This document shows positions 21,761 through 31,262 of a DNA stretch of 64,000 bases, piece after piece. Each line of letters starts with the position of its first letter. The first letter of the stretch is position 1. Position numbers and translations under genes: made by a program. The DNA is from Campylobacter avium LMG 24591. GTDB lineage: Bacteria > Campylobacterota > Campylobacteria > Campylobacterales > Campylobacteraceae. The notes under the pieces are model-generated. The model was not told the origin of the DNA. It ran no database searches and saw nothing but the letters and a program-made list of their open reading frames with translations. The stretch spans positions 1,364,001-1,428,000 of the forward strand of contig NZ_CP022347.1 in the NCBI RefSeq assembly GCF_002238335.1, written 5' to 3'.

Positions 21761-22932
21761 AACAGCATGTAAAAAATTTTAAAAACAAAAATGTCTTATT
21801 GTTGCAAAGTCCTATAGGTCCTTATTTTAGACGCTTAGCCTCTTTGATGAAAAAAGAAAATGCAAATGTTTTTAAGATAAATTTTAACGGAGGAGATAGA
21901 TTTTTCTACCCTTTTAATGCCACAACTTACAAGGGAAATTTCAACCACTTTAGATATTTTTTCAAAGATTTTTGTGTGCAAAATAAAATTCAAGCCGTAG
22001 TTTTGTTTAATGACTGCAGGCCAGTGCACAGAATAGCTATAAAAATAGCTAAGAGGCTAAAAATAGATGTGTTCATCTTTGAGGAAGGGTATTTAAGGCC
22101 GAGTTTTATAACCTTGGAAAAAAACGGAGTAAATGCAAATTCGCCCATCCCTAGAGAAAAAAGCTTTTACCTAGGTAAAGATTTTATAGTAAAAGATGAG
22201 CACAAAAACATCAAGGGAGCCTTTAAGTATATGGCCTTTTATGCTTTTTTGTATTGGTTTTTTGCATTTTTATTATCCGCGTTTCATAACAACTCCTTGC
22301 ACCACCGCTCATTAAGTCCTTTAGAGCTTTTGCCTTGGATTCGTTCTTTGTTTAGAAAAATTCTTTATAAATTCAGCGAAAAAAATATAAATAAAAAAAT
22401 ACAAAAAGACCTTAAAAATTCATACTTTATAGCCATTTTACAAGTCTATAATGATACGCAGGTTTCAAGGCATTACAAATACAAAAGTGTGGAAGTTTTC
22501 ATAAGAAAAACCATCGCATCCTTTGCAAACAACGCTAGAAGCAAGCATTATTTAATATTTAAACATCATCCCATGGATAGAGGATACAAAAACTACGCAA
22601 AGCTTATAGAAAGCCTTAGCAAGCAATACAATATAAGCGACAGGGTTATTTATGTGCATGATTCTCACCTGCCAACAGTTTTAAGCAATGCCTTAGGCTG
22701 CGTAGTCATAAACTCGACAGTTGGACTGTCTGCCTTGTATCACAACTGCCCTTTAAAAGTATGCGGAGAAGCGTTTTACAACATAGATGGCATTACTTAT
22801 CAAAAATCCCTTGATTTGTTTTGGAGGCAAGCACACTCTTACAAGCCAAATTACAGAATGTACGCAAATTTAAGAGCTTATTTGCTCATCAACAACCAAA
22901 TCAACTCAAATTTCTATAAAAACAAGCTTTAA
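21751..22932 (+). CDS. kpsS: Capsule Kdo-transferase KpsS
   Basis: Partner of KpsC that starts the poly-Kdo linker on phosphatidylglycerol for ABC-transporter-dependent capsule export. The protein is 393 aa. Family motifs are LLQSPIGPYFRRL at the N-terminus, VLFNDCRPVHRIA, the EEGYLRPSFITLE motif, LIFKHHPMDRGY and INSTVGLSALYH. The ATG lies inside the last codons of kpsC, so it is translationally coupled. A separate -10 box (22956-22961) for the following hydrolase gene lies in the 53-base gap after its stop. Confidence 0.95.
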   Translation: MELKQHVKNFKNKNVLLLQSPIGPYFRRLASLMKKENANVFKINFNGGDRFFYPFNATTYKGNFNHFRYFFKDFCVQNKIQAVVLFNDCRPVHRIAIKIAKRLKIDVFIFEEGYLRPSFITLEKNGVNANSPIPREKSFYLGKDFIVKDEHKNIKGAFKYMAFYAFLYWFFAFLLSAFHNNSLHHRSLSPLELLPWIRSLFRKILYKFSEKNINKKIQKDLKNSYFIAILQVYNDTQVSRHYKYKSVEVFIRKTIASFANNARSKHYLIFKHHPMDRGYKNYAKLIESLSKQYNISDRVIYVHDSHLPTVLSNALGCVVINSTVGLSALYHNCPLKVCGEAFYNIDGITYQKSLDLFWRQAHSYKPNYRMYANLRAYLLINNQINSNFYKNKL

Positions 22933-22985
22933 ACCTTTATTAATCCAAATAAGACTATAATTAAGGATTATTTTTAAGGATTTCT

Positions 22986-24074
22986 ATGCAAAGGTCTGTG
23001 TTTTATCTAGCTGGTTACGATCCTAGAACCGCTAGACATTATTATTCTATATTTAAAAAAAATTTAAATATTTACAACAATCTTCATAAAACACAGTACA
23101 AGCTAAGCAAAAACTCTCACAATTCTTGGCAGATACTTGCACAAGACTGCCAAACCACTTATAATGTTTTGTTGTGGAATGATATAGTAAGGCAAAATTG
23201 GCACGAAGGTTTTATTGGCATTATGAAAGATATGTGCTTGTTTGCAAGGTTTTATTTTCTAAATTTATTATTTATACAATTTTTTAAGCTAAACAAAGGG
23301 GCTTTTATAGCTGGGCTTTACCCCTTTCTTTACATAGCTTTTTCGTATTTTTTGGTATTTTTTCTTGCATATCTTTTTTTTATCTTTATCTCAAACATTT
23401 ATCTAGCCCTAGTTTTAAGCTTGATTTTCATCTATTTTGGCAACAAACTTGTAATTAAAATAGGCAAGGCAACGGCTTCTTTGTGGATACTAAGAATTTG
23501 CGTGTTTGCGGCACTGCTTTCTAAGGGCAAGATTGAAAATATTGAGCAAAGATGTGATGAGTTTGCACAAAGAATAATAAAACAGTTAAGGCAAAATCAA
23601 GACTTTGAACTTATCTTGTGCGCTCATAGTGTTGGCACCATGCTTTTAATCCCTGTGCTATATAAAATTTTACAAGCAAAAGATGAGTTAAATTTAGATA
23701 AATTAAAAATCCTATCACTAGGCGAGTGCATACCCTTGCTAAGCCTGCACAAAGATGCCCAAAACTTTAGAGAGCAGTTGGAATTTATTGCTAGCAAGAG
23801 CTTGTTCTGGCTTGATTTTACCTCAAAGATTGACGGTGCGTGTTTTTATAAACTAAATTTCTTAAAACTTGCCAATGTAAAAAAAATAAATTTAAAAATT
23901 CACTTCCTCTCGGCAGCCTTTTACAAGCTTTATGAAAAAGAGGAGTATAGAAAGATTAGAAAAAACCTTTACAGAGTTCATTTTTTGTATCTAGAAGCTG
24001 TGAGAAAAAAAGATGGAATTTATGACTTTTTTAACTTCATAGTGGATAAAAAAAAATTAGAAGAGAAAATATAA
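22986..24074 (+). CDS. Alpha/beta-hydrolase-like membrane protein next to kpsS
   Basis: A 362-aa homologue of the C. jejuni gene located between kpsS and the P450 gene (Cj1412c). The N-terminus is VFYLAGYDPRTARHYYSIF. Residues about 92-165 hold two to three hydrophobic segments, and the second half has the nucleophile elbow CAHSVGT (serine of an A-H-S-x-G motif), typical of lipase/esterase folds. The substrate is unknown; position suggests lipid or capsule-lipid metabolism (inference). It has its own -10 box at 22956-22961 and an AAGGA ribosome-binding site. It is followed nine bases later by the P450 gene. Confidence 0.75.
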   Translation: MQRSVFYLAGYDPRTARHYYSIFKKNLNIYNNLHKTQYKLSKNSHNSWQILAQDCQTTYNVLLWNDIVRQNWHEGFIGIMKDMCLFARFYFLNLLFIQFFKLNKGAFIAGLYPFLYIAFSYFLVFFLAYLFFIFISNIYLALVLSLIFIYFGNKLVIKIGKATASLWILRICVFAALLSKGKIENIEQRCDEFAQRIIKQLRQNQDFELILCAHSVGTMLLIPVLYKILQAKDELNLDKLKILSLGECIPLLSLHKDAQNFREQLEFIASKSLFWLDFTSKIDGACFYKLNFLKLANVKKINLKIHFLSAAFYKLYEKEEYRKIRKNLYRVHFLYLEAVRKKDGIYDFFNFIVDKKKLEEKI

Positions 24075-24083
24075 GGAGTTGCG

Positions 24084-25442
24084 ATGGCTTGCCCCTTTCA
24101 CCCAAAGCCTAAAAAGACTAAAGCTTCAACGCTTATGACCTTTTTGCTAAAAAGACGTTCTTGGCTAGATGGCTTGTATGAAAAGAGCTATTCTATGCAA
24201 AGCGGTAGGGTGAAAATGCCTGGCTTTGATTTATATGTGGTAAATGATGTAAGAGAAGTAAAAAGGATTATGGTTGATGAGGTTAAGGAATTTCCAAAGT
24301 CAGAATTATTGCACAGGCTTTTAGAGCCGCTTTTAGGCGTAAGCATTTTTACAACAAATGGAGATGTTTGGAAAAAACAAAGAGAACTTTTAATGCCTAG
24401 CTTTGAAATGACAAGGATAAACAAGGTTTTTGAGCTGATGAAAGACGCGGCTAATGACCTTTTAATCAGGCTTGAGAAAAAAGACAAAGATTTTATCGAC
24501 GCAGATGAGGAGATGACTTTTGTAACGGCGGATGTGATATTTAGAACTATCATGAGTGCTAAGCTTGATGAAGAAAAGGGCAAAGAAATTTTAAAGGCTT
24601 TTAGCATAATGCAAGAAGAAACCATACGCACAGGCATACGAGAGATGTTTTGCTTTCCTAAATGGCTTTCAAAGCTTTTGGGAGAAAACAAGCGTATGAA
24701 GGCTGGTGCTTGTATAAGAGACAATCTCGCACAAATCATTAAGCCAAGATATGATGAGCAAAGAGAGGGCAAGGCTGATTACAGACAAGATATACTAGCC
24801 TCTTTACTAAGGGTGATAGACGCGGATACAAACGAGCCTTTTTCATTTAAAGAAATTTTAGACCAAGTATCAATGCTATTTTTAGCAGGACACGAGACAA
24901 CAGCTTCTTCGCTCACTTGGACGCTTTACTGCTTATGTGTTGAGCCTAGTTGGCAAGAAAAAGCTTATGATGAAATTATGCAAATTACCAAAGGAGAAGA
25001 GCTTAGCATAGCTCATGTTAAAGCTTTTAAAGTCTTAAATAATATCTTTAAAGAAGCCCTAAGACTATATCCTCCGGTTGGCTTTTTTCCTAGAACGGCA
25101 AAGAAAGATACCAAAATAAGAGACAAAGAAATCAAAGCAGGCTCAGGCGTTGTCGTAGCACCTTGGCTAATACACAGACATAGCAAATTGTGGCAAGACC
25201 CGCACGAATTTAAGCCACAAAGATTTGACGAGCAGATAAACAAAGATGCTTACATGCCCTTTGGCATGGGCGAAAGAATTTGCATAGGCCAAGGCTTTGC
25301 CATGCAAGAAGCTATGATAATTTTAGCTTCTATTTTAAAAAAATACAAATTACAGTTAAAAGAAAATTTCACTCCGGATGTGGTAGGACGGCTAACTGTT
25401 CGTTCCGCAAATGGCATGAGCATTAAATTTATAAGAAGATAA
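24084..25442 (+). CDS. Cytochrome P450
   Basis: Haem-thiolate monooxygenase, 452 aa. All P450 landmarks are visible: the I-helix oxygen-activation motif AGHETT (268-273), ExxR as EALR (324-327), and the haem-binding loop FGMGERICIG with the axial ligand Cys400. There is no N-terminal membrane anchor, so it is soluble. It sits after the hydrolase gene and before a small membrane protein, as in the C. jejuni capsule region (Cj1411c). The natural substrate and redox partner are not given by the sequence; pairing with a lipase-like gene hints at a fatty-acyl substrate (inference). Confidence 0.95.
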   Translation: MACPFHPKPKKTKASTLMTFLLKRRSWLDGLYEKSYSMQSGRVKMPGFDLYVVNDVREVKRIMVDEVKEFPKSELLHRLLEPLLGVSIFTTNGDVWKKQRELLMPSFEMTRINKVFELMKDAANDLLIRLEKKDKDFIDADEEMTFVTADVIFRTIMSAKLDEEKGKEILKAFSIMQEETIRTGIREMFCFPKWLSKLLGENKRMKAGACIRDNLAQIIKPRYDEQREGKADYRQDILASLLRVIDADTNEPFSFKEILDQVSMLFLAGHETTASSLTWTLYCLCVEPSWQEKAYDEIMQITKGEELSIAHVKAFKVLNNIFKEALRLYPPVGFFPRTAKKDTKIRDKEIKAGSGVVVAPWLIHRHSKLWQDPHEFKPQRFDEQINKDAYMPFGMGERICIGQGFAMQEAMIILASILKKYKLQLKENFTPDVVGRLTVRSANGMSIKFIRR

Positions 25443-25445
25443 GAT

Positions 25446-25793
25446 ATGAAAGAAAAATTAGCTGGGACTATTTTACTTTGTGCTGTTGTGCCTTTATTTA
25501 TATTTGGGTATTTGTTTATAGTCTTTGTGGGGCTTTTTATAAGCGTTGCCAGGGTAAGACAGGGCGTTAGAGCGATGGATCATTTTGTAAATGCAACTGT
25601 CTTTAATGGCTACGCTTGGGAGAGTGTCTCGTCTCACGCTTGGAGGCAAAGAGATAAAAAATGGGCTAAATTTGTCATAAAAATTACGGATTTTTTTCAA
25701 AAAGATCATTGCAAAAGAGCAAATAAAAGAGAACAACCCATAGTTGATTTAATGCTACAAAAAGGGCTTGATAAGCAAAGCATAGGCAAATAA
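25446..25793 (+). CDS. Small membrane protein of the P450 operon
   Basis: A 115-aa protein with one long or two short hydrophobic segments (about residues 5-35), then a basic, aromatic-rich cytosolic part (YAWESVSSHAWRQRDKKWAKF). It begins three bases after the P450 stop and corresponds in position and size to Cj1410c of C. jejuni. The function is unknown. The conserved linkage to the P450 suggests a shared role, for example membrane association or electron supply, but nothing in it resembles a redox protein (no cysteine pairs). Confidence 0.7.
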   Translation: MKEKLAGTILLCAVVPLFIFGYLFIVFVGLFISVARVRQGVRAMDHFVNATVFNGYAWESVSSHAWRQRDKKWAKFVIKITDFFQKDHCKRANKREQPIVDLMLQKGLDKQSIGK

Positions 25794-25821
25794 GCAAATT
25801 CAAGCTATTTTATTATCTTGT

Positions 25822-25852
25822 TTGACAAAAGAAAATAATAAAGCACTATAAT
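25822..25852 (+). promoter_or_regulatory. sigma70-type promoter of the outer-membrane protein gene
   Basis: TTGACA (25822-25827) and TATAAT (25847-25852) with a 19-base spacer, unusually close to the full consensus for Campylobacter. AAGGAG (25871-25876) follows. This suggests strong constitutive expression. Confidence 0.65.
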
Positions 25853-25881
25853 ACTTGAAATTTCAAATACAAGGAGAGATG

Positions 25882-26481
25882 ATGTTAAAAAAGACAGTTT
25901 TAGTATTAAGTTTAAGTTGTGCTGTAGCCCTTGCAAATGAGAATGGTTTTTTTGCTGGTGCTAGCGTTGGGTATTCTTTGGGAACTATAAGTGATGAGAG
26001 AATGCTTTTTGGCGGCTTGGTTGAAGGCGCTGATAATGATAAAAATATAAATGGCTACAACCTAGGCATAAAGGCTGGTTATGAGTGGTTTTACAGCCAG
26101 GCAATTTCTTTTAGACCTTACATAGACTACACATACTCAGGATACGGCGGCTCTGGCAATATAACAAAAGATTTTAGGGCAAATTTGCTTACCATAAATG
26201 CCGATGTAAATTACTATCTAACACAGGATTTTAGCATTTTTGCAGGCTTATCTTTAGGAGAGGTTTTCGCACAAACAAGCGGCGAGTATGGCAATGAAAA
26301 CGCCTTTGGTTGGGGCGGCGAACTTGGCTGGACCTATAAAGTGCTAAGCTATTTAGAACTTGAGGGCAAATACAAATACTTCGATTCTTCCTTACCAGAA
26401 AAGATGTTTGCAAACAATACAAGAAAAATTCAACCAGATGACATGCATTTATTTAGCATAGGTCTAAACTACAGATTTTAA
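25882..26481 (+). CDS. Outer-membrane beta-barrel protein
   Basis: A 199-aa exported barrel protein. The signal peptide LKKTVLVLSLSCAVALA is followed by mature NENGFFAGASVGYSLG. Alternating strands with aromatic residues recur to the end, which is the typical C-terminal barrel strand LFSIGLNYRF (terminal Phe). It resembles the small eight-stranded OmpA-like/porin-family barrels common in Campylobacter and Helicobacter. The start is uncertain between ATG 25879 and 25882; the second gives the better spacing to AAGGAG. It is a single gene with its own promoter and terminator. Confidence 0.8.
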   Translation: MLKKTVLVLSLSCAVALANENGFFAGASVGYSLGTISDERMLFGGLVEGADNDKNINGYNLGIKAGYEWFYSQAISFRPYIDYTYSGYGGSGNITKDFRANLLTINADVNYYLTQDFSIFAGLSLGEVFAQTSGEYGNENAFGWGGELGWTYKVLSYLELEGKYKYFDSSLPEKMFANNTRKIQPDDMHLFSIGLNYRF

Positions 26482-26485
26482 AAGC

Positions 26486-26512
26486 TTCTAAGCCTGAGTA
26501 GGCTTAGAATTT
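26486..26512. terminator. Bidirectional terminator between the barrel gene and the chemoreceptor gene
   Basis: TTCTAAGCCT (26486-26495) pairs perfectly with AGGCTTAGAA (26500-26509), with a four-base loop, and is followed by TTTTCT on the plus strand. Its right arm covers the stop codon of the convergent chemoreceptor gene, so it can serve both transcripts. Confidence 0.85.
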
Positions 26513-28498
26513 TCTATTAGATATATCAGCTGTCATTTTATGAGAAATATCATCAACCTTTAAGGCCAACTCATCAGTCTTTTTCGCCAAATCTAAGCTA
26601 TTATTCATAACAGCTTCAAGCTCATCTATGTTTGTGCTTATTTGAGCTAGTCCTTGAGCTTGTTCTTGTATAGATGAGCTCATATCATTTATGCTTTGAG
26701 TTAGCATGCTTACATTTGCTTCTATATCACTAAGAGATTTTTCTGTTTTTTCTGCCAAATTTCTAACCTCATCAGCAACCACCGCAAAGCCGCGTCCGTA
26801 TTCTCCAGCCCTTGCCGCTTCAATGGCTGCGTTCAGTGCTAGCAAATTTATCTGCTCAGCTATATCTTTTATAACCTTTACTATGTCTGTTATGTCCTTG
26901 GACTTTAAGCTTGTTTGCGTTGTAACTTCGCTAACTCCTTGCATTGCCGAATTTATTTGATTGACGGCTGAGGCTGAGCTATGCAAGGATGAAGCTTGGG
27001 TTTTGCTTTCTTGTATTAGCTGATTCATAAGTGCTTTTAAGCCCTCTGATTCTCTTGTAAGACTTTGTGCCACTTCTAGGCTACCTTTTAAAAGCTTTCT
27101 TATTTCAGAGCCCATTGAATTTATCATCTTTTCAATCTCTCCGTCATTATTAGAAAGAATTGCTCTAAAATCAAAAATTTTAAAACTCTCAAGAACCCTT
27201 TGAATTTCATTCAAATCAGAGCCTATCTTTTCTTGCAAATTCACAAAGCATCTGTCTAAATTTTCTTTTAAAAGCACGAGCTTAGGATTGCTAGGCGTTT
27301 TATCAAGCTTTACTTTTAAATTTCCACTATGAATTTGTTCAGTAGCGCCTATTACTTCTCTTACAAATTCCTCATCAGATAAAAGCTTGTCCCTACTTTG
27401 TAAGATATTTTTGTTTAAAACATCAGCCATTTTAGTAAATTCATCTTTGATTTTTGACTTTATGTTTATGGTAGAGCAAGACGAGGTTTTGTTATTTACA
27501 AAGTCAAAGAAAGCCACAAGCCCTTTTTCTAAGATATTTAATCTGTTTAGATAAAACCCTAACAAGAAATTCAAAACAAGCATAACTATAAGCACATAAG
27601 ATGCAGATAATATCAGCTGAGAGATTATAGAGTCCATCAAAGCTTGCTTGTAAATGTTTTTATTCGTAGAATTACAAAGCAAAATGCCTTTTTTAGATTC
27701 TATACAAACCGCGGAAAGTTCTTTACCATCAAAGTCATAATCAATACCCTGAGTTACATTGTAATTAGCCTTTACAGCCTCTCTTGAGAGATTAGCAATC
27801 AAATTTGAAAGATATGTATCATCGCTATTTAATATATCATTTCTTGCGCTGTGAAAAAAGATGTGATTGTTTTTATCTGCTAAGAAAGTGTAAGTATCTT
27901 TTGAGGTATTTACAGAGCTAAATTGTTTGCTCAAGTCACTCAAAGTTACATCAGCTGCTAAAACTGCAACAATCTTGCCATCCACCGTCACAGGCACAGA
28001 GACAGTAATTGCCAAAAGCCCTGTTAGATAATCAACATAAGTTTCGCTCAAATTTACGGCATTAAGCTTTTTAGCGCTTTCATACCAGCTTCTAGTTCGC
28101 CCGTCGTAATTATCCTTTTGCGGTGTTCTGTAAGCTGCCCTGCCCTTTGACTCTTCATTAACATAAATAAAAAGTCCGTCTGCTTCATAAGTGATGTATA
28201 GATTGCTAAATTTAGACAAGACAAAGCTGTTTTCTAAAATTTTGGAGACATTTTCGCTGCTTAAATCAGAGCTAAGCTCGATTTGCTTTCCTAACTTAAG
28301 CAAAAAATCCATTCTATCGTCAAAATAAGAATCAACGAACAGTAAAGCATTCCTAGCAACATTTTGCTTGGAAAATATGAAATTTTTTACAGCATTTTCC
28401 TCGGCTATGTAAATGGAGATTAAACCCTGTAAAAAACTGCCTGCCACCAACAAAACAAACACGAAAATAGAAATTTTCTTGGCTACAACACTTCTCAT
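26504..28498 (-). CDS. Methyl-accepting chemotaxis receptor with dCache amino-acid-type sensor
   Basis: Transmembrane chemoreceptor, 664 aa. The first membrane helix spans about residues 8-30, a periplasmic dCache domain about 35-280, and the second helix about 290-315; HAMP-like and signalling helices follow. The signalling tip is canonical ([26 protein letters not shown]). In the sensor, R136-S-W138-Y139, Y154 and D183 (AADVTL) match the amino-acid-binding signature described for dCache_1 receptors, so an amino-acid ligand is predicted. It has no C-terminal pentapeptide for CheR, as expected for Campylobacter Tlp receptors. It is monocistronic. Confidence 0.92.
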   Translation of the reverse strand: MRSVVAKKISIFVFVLLVAGSFLQGLISIYIAEENAVKNFIFSKQNVARNALLFVDSYFDDRMDFLLKLGKQIELSSDLSSENVSKILENSFVLSKFSNLYITYEADGLFIYVNEESKGRAAYRTPQKDNYDGRTRSWYESAKKLNAVNLSETYVDYLTGLLAITVSVPVTVDGKIVAVLAADVTLSDLSKQFSSVNTSKDTYTFLADKNNHIFFHSARNDILNSDDTYLSNLIANLSREAVKANYNVTQGIDYDFDGKELSAVCIESKKGILLCNSTNKNIYKQALMDSIISQLILSASYVLIVMLVLNFLLGFYLNRLNILEKGLVAFFDFVNNKTSSCSTINIKSKIKDEFTKMADVLNKNILQSRDKLLSDEEFVREVIGATEQIHSGNLKVKLDKTPSNPKLVLLKENLDRCFVNLQEKIGSDLNEIQRVLESFKIFDFRAILSNNDGEIEKMINSMGSEIRKLLKGSLEVAQSLTRESEGLKALMNQLIQESKTQASSLHSSASAVNQINSAMQGVSEVTTQTSLKSKDITDIVKVIKDIAEQINLLALNAAIEAARAGEYGRGFAVVADEVRNLAEKTEKSLSDIEANVSMLTQSINDMSSSIQEQAQGLAQISTNIDELEAVMNNSLDLAKKTDELALKVDDISHKMTADISNRKF

Positions 28499-28590
28499 AA
28501 AGTCCTCCTAAAATTTTGATAACAGTCTTTATGAATCTCAAACAAAATATTATGCTACTAAGAAAATTATACAAATTTTTTCGCGCTTAC

Positions 28591-28604
28591 AAAAAAAAAA
28601 AAAA
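28591..28604. repeat. Homopolymer of 14 A
   Basis: Fourteen consecutive A in the gap between the chemoreceptor start (28498) and the convergent-side end of the ModE-like gene. It is AT-rich and lies about 95 bases upstream of the receptor start, so length changes could affect its promoter. No other element is visible in 28499-28663. Confidence 0.6.
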
Positions 28605-28663
28605 CGAAAAATGTAAAATATGTTACTGAAATAAACAAATTGTTTAAGAAATATTTACTTTTC

Positions 28664-29341
28664 TTAACAGTCTATGAAGAATTCTTTGAATTTTTTGTTC
28701 GCATACTCATTTACTTCTTTTTGTAATCTTACATATTTACCCATAAGCTCTAGTGCTTTTGGGCTAAGTTTTGTGCCTGAGTCTTTGCTTCTGCCCTGCT
28801 TTGTAAATATCAAAACCTCTTTTGTGCTATCTTGTAAGCTTTGTAGATGAAGCCAAGCTTTTTTGTAAGAAATTCCCATTCTTTTGGCTGCCTTTAAGAT
28901 ACTGCCTTCTTCTTCTACGAATTTTAAAATCTCTATTTGACCCTTGCCAAAAAGTAGCTCGCCGTCCTCATTTTCTATCCAAGTCTTTGTTCTCACAAAA
29001 AAGGCCTTGTCTGTTCTTTTTTCTTTGCTGTATCTAAATTTGATATTGTATTGTTTCAAAGCCGTGCCAAGTTCTTTAAAGCCGTACTTTTTGCTTAATT
29101 GAGCTGCTTGCTTGCAAGTTATCTTTGAGTTATCATCCTTTAGGCTTTCAAGCTCATTTAAGAGTTTATTTTTTTCTCTTGCTGCTATCTTTGGCTCGGT
29201 GATTTTGATTGAATGCTTGCAAATAAAATCTAAAAAAAAGTCCAAATCAAGCTTGTAAAAATCAATTATCTCAAAGACCTTAGCGGCTCTTAGCTTTCTA
29301 TCTTTACTTATATATTTTTCTATCTTTTCTACTGTTAGCAT
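28664..29341 (-). CDS. ModE-like winged-helix transcriptional regulator
   Basis: A 225-aa protein from the ATG at 29341, which has an AGG eight bases upstream; an in-frame ATG at 29377 would add 12 residues. The C-terminal half is the ModE-type DNA-binding domain (EEEGSILKAAKRMGISYKKAWLHLQSL, then SGTKLSPKALELMGKYV). The N-terminal half is helical and is not the molybdate-binding MOP domain, so the signal sensed is unclear. ModE proteins control molybdate uptake and molybdoenzymes. No mod genes are next to it here. It is divergent from cmeR. Confidence 0.8.
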   Translation of the reverse strand: MLTVEKIEKYISKDRKLRAAKVFEIIDFYKLDLDFFLDFICKHSIKITEPKIAAREKNKLLNELESLKDDNSKITCKQAAQLSKKYGFKELGTALKQYNIKFRYSKEKRTDKAFFVRTKTWIENEDGELLFGKGQIEILKFVEEEGSILKAAKRMGISYKKAWLHLQSLQDSTKEVLIFTKQGRSKDSGTKLSPKALELMGKYVRLQKEVNEYANKKFKEFFIDC

Positions 29342-29456
29342 TGCAAAACCTATTTTCAAATGCTCATACCTTATCATAAAAGATTAAAAAAATGCAAAAT
29401 AGCTAAAGGAAAAGATAAAAAATTTGCTAAAATTCACAAGACGGGAGATAGATACT

Positions 29457-30065
29457 ATGGAAAAGCTTTCAGAAAAGACCTTGCAAAGACAAGCAAAGAT
29501 AAAACAAGTAGCCTTAAATATGTTTCTTGAAAAGGGCTATGAAGCTACGAATTTAAAAGACATAGTAAAGCTCAGCGGGGGCTCTTTATCTAGCATTTAT
29601 GCCGCGTACCAAAGTAAAGAAAATTTGTTTATGGAGCTAGTAAAAGATAGGATAGAAAAAGATATGCAAAATATCAAGAAAATAGCCAATCAAAAATACG
29701 ATAATGTCTATGATTTTTTACTAAACATCGCAACTTATATGATAAAAACGCTAAACGATAAAGAAAGTATAGGACTTATTAAAATAGTGCATTCTAGAAT
29801 TTACAGCCCAAATAGCAATATATTAAAAATGCTTAAAGAATTTGAAAATGACTACACAATAGAACTCATACAAGAAGCCTTTAAACGCTTTGACGCTGAT
29901 TTTGCGGTAAAAAATGCAAATTTATTAGCCCATATGTTTTTAGATACTATTAGAATTCAGTGTCTTTATAGGATTACTTTAAGAGAGGAAAGGATTATGA
30001 GCAAGGAAGAACAAGACAATTTAGCTAGGTTTATAGTAGACTTTTTTACTAAAACGAGATATTAA
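29457..30065 (+). CDS. cmeR: TetR-family repressor CmeR
   Basis: Represses the cmeABC efflux operon; bile salts and other ligands release it in C. jejuni. The protein is 202 aa from the ATG at 29457, the third-frame upstream start being rejected because GGGAGA fits this one. It has an N-terminal helix-turn-helix (KGYEATNLKDIVKLSGGSLSSIYAAYQSKENLF) and a large helical ligand domain. It lies immediately upstream of cmeA, and the inverted repeat recognised by CmeR is present in the gap. Confidence 0.93.
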   Translation: MEKLSEKTLQRQAKIKQVALNMFLEKGYEATNLKDIVKLSGGSLSSIYAAYQSKENLFMELVKDRIEKDMQNIKKIANQKYDNVYDFLLNIATYMIKTLNDKESIGLIKIVHSRIYSPNSNILKMLKEFENDYTIELIQEAFKRFDADFAVKNANLLAHMFLDTIRIQCLYRITLREERIMSKEEQDNLARFIVDFFTKTRY

Positions 30066-30102
30066 CCGTATATTAACCTCATACAAATTATAATTTTAAA
30101 CT

Positions 30103-30108
30103 TATAAT
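30103..30108 (+). promoter_or_regulatory. -10 box of cmeABC
   Basis: TATAAT at 30103-30108, five bases before the CmeR operator, so the bound repressor would cover the transcription start. Confidence 0.6.
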
Positions 30109-30112
30109 TTTA

Positions 30113-30128
30113 TGTAATTATTATTACA
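30113..30128. promoter_or_regulatory. CmeR operator
   Basis: TGTAATTATTATTACA is a 16-base inverted repeat (TGTAAT / ATTACA). The C. jejuni CmeR site is, from memory, the same half-sites around a different four-base centre (AAAT). It lies between cmeR and cmeA and overlaps the start region of the cmeA transcript. Confidence 0.85.
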
Positions 30129-30155
30129 TTTTTAAATATGAAAAAGGAATTTTTT

Positions 30156-31262
30156 ATGAATAAATACTTAAATTTAAAGGTGCTTAGCCTATGTTCTTTC
30201 TTGGCTACCTTGTTTGTTGCTTGCTCGCAGCCACCACAACAAACTAAGATGCCGCCTATGCCGGTTACTGTTATGTCGGCTAAAGCTGTTGATATACCGC
30301 TTAGCTTTTCTTACCCAGCAAATTTAACCAGTGATAAGGATGTAATCATCAAAGCAAAGGTTAGCGGACAAATCGTTCAGCAATTTTTCAAGGCCGGAGA
30401 TAAGGTTCAAAAAGACCAAATTTTATTTAAAATCGAACCTGATAAATATCAAGCGGCATTTGATATAGCAAAGGCTTCCGTACTAGTAGCAGAGGCTAAC
30501 CTTGAAAATGCTAGAAAAGAGCACTCAAGAAACCAGGTTTTAATACAAAAACAAGCTATATCTCAAAGAGATTATGATACCTCTCTTGCTAATTACAACA
30601 GTGCTAAAGCAAATTTAGAAAGTGCCAAAGCGCAGCTTCAAAATGCAAGGCTTGATTTAGATTACACAAGCATAAGAGCGCCTTTTGAAGGTATCTTAGG
30701 GGATGCTTTGATAAATGTAGGAGACTATGTAAATGCTAGCTCCACAAATTTAGTAAGACTTACAAATTTAAATCCTATCTACGCTGATTTTTTCATATCA
30801 GATGTAGAAAAGCTAAGGTTTAATAGAAATCTTGCAGACGGAAATTGGGAAATAAACAATGCAGATGTTAGCATAAATGTAAATAATGAAGCCATACAAG
30901 GAAGATTATACTTCGTTGATTCAGTTATTGATGAAAAAAGCGGAAGCGTTAAGGCTAGAGCGGTATTTGATAACAACGATACAAAGCTTTTACCGGGAAT
31001 TTTCACAACCATAACATCTAGCGGTTTTGTGCAAAAAAACGGCTTTCAAGTTCCGCAAACAGCTATCTTGCAAGATACAAGAAGTGCGTATGTTTACACA
31101 GTTGTTAATGGCAAAATCGCAAAAACCAATGTAAATATAGCCTATCAAACTAATGATTTTGCAGTGATTGATAAGGGTTTAAAAGAAGGCGATAAAATAG
31201 TTTTAGATAATTTTAAAAAGATAAAACCGGGCTCTGATGTGCAAGAGGTTGGGAGCAAATAA
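30156..31262 (+). CDS. cmeA: RND efflux periplasmic adaptor CmeA
   Basis: Membrane-fusion lipoprotein linking the pump CmeB to the channel CmeC; the system exports bile salts and many antimicrobials. The protein is 368 aa from the ATG at 30156 (AAGGA upstream); an ATG at 30138 lies too close to the operator. The lipobox is LFVAC with Cys23. The lipoyl half-motifs flank an alpha-helical hairpin ([17 protein letters not shown] to [20 protein letters not shown]). It shares one base with the start of cmeB (TAATG). Confidence 0.96.
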   Translation: MNKYLNLKVLSLCSFLATLFVACSQPPQQTKMPPMPVTVMSAKAVDIPLSFSYPANLTSDKDVIIKAKVSGQIVQQFFKAGDKVQKDQILFKIEPDKYQAAFDIAKASVLVAEANLENARKEHSRNQVLIQKQAISQRDYDTSLANYNSAKANLESAKAQLQNARLDLDYTSIRAPFEGILGDALINVGDYVNASSTNLVRLTNLNPIYADFFISDVEKLRFNRNLADGNWEINNADVSINVNNEAIQGRLYFVDSVIDEKSGSVKARAVFDNNDTKLLPGIFTTITSSGFVQKNGFQVPQTAILQDTRSAYVYTVVNGKIAKTNVNIAYQTNDFAVIDKGLKEGDKIVLDNFKKIKPGSDVQEVGSK

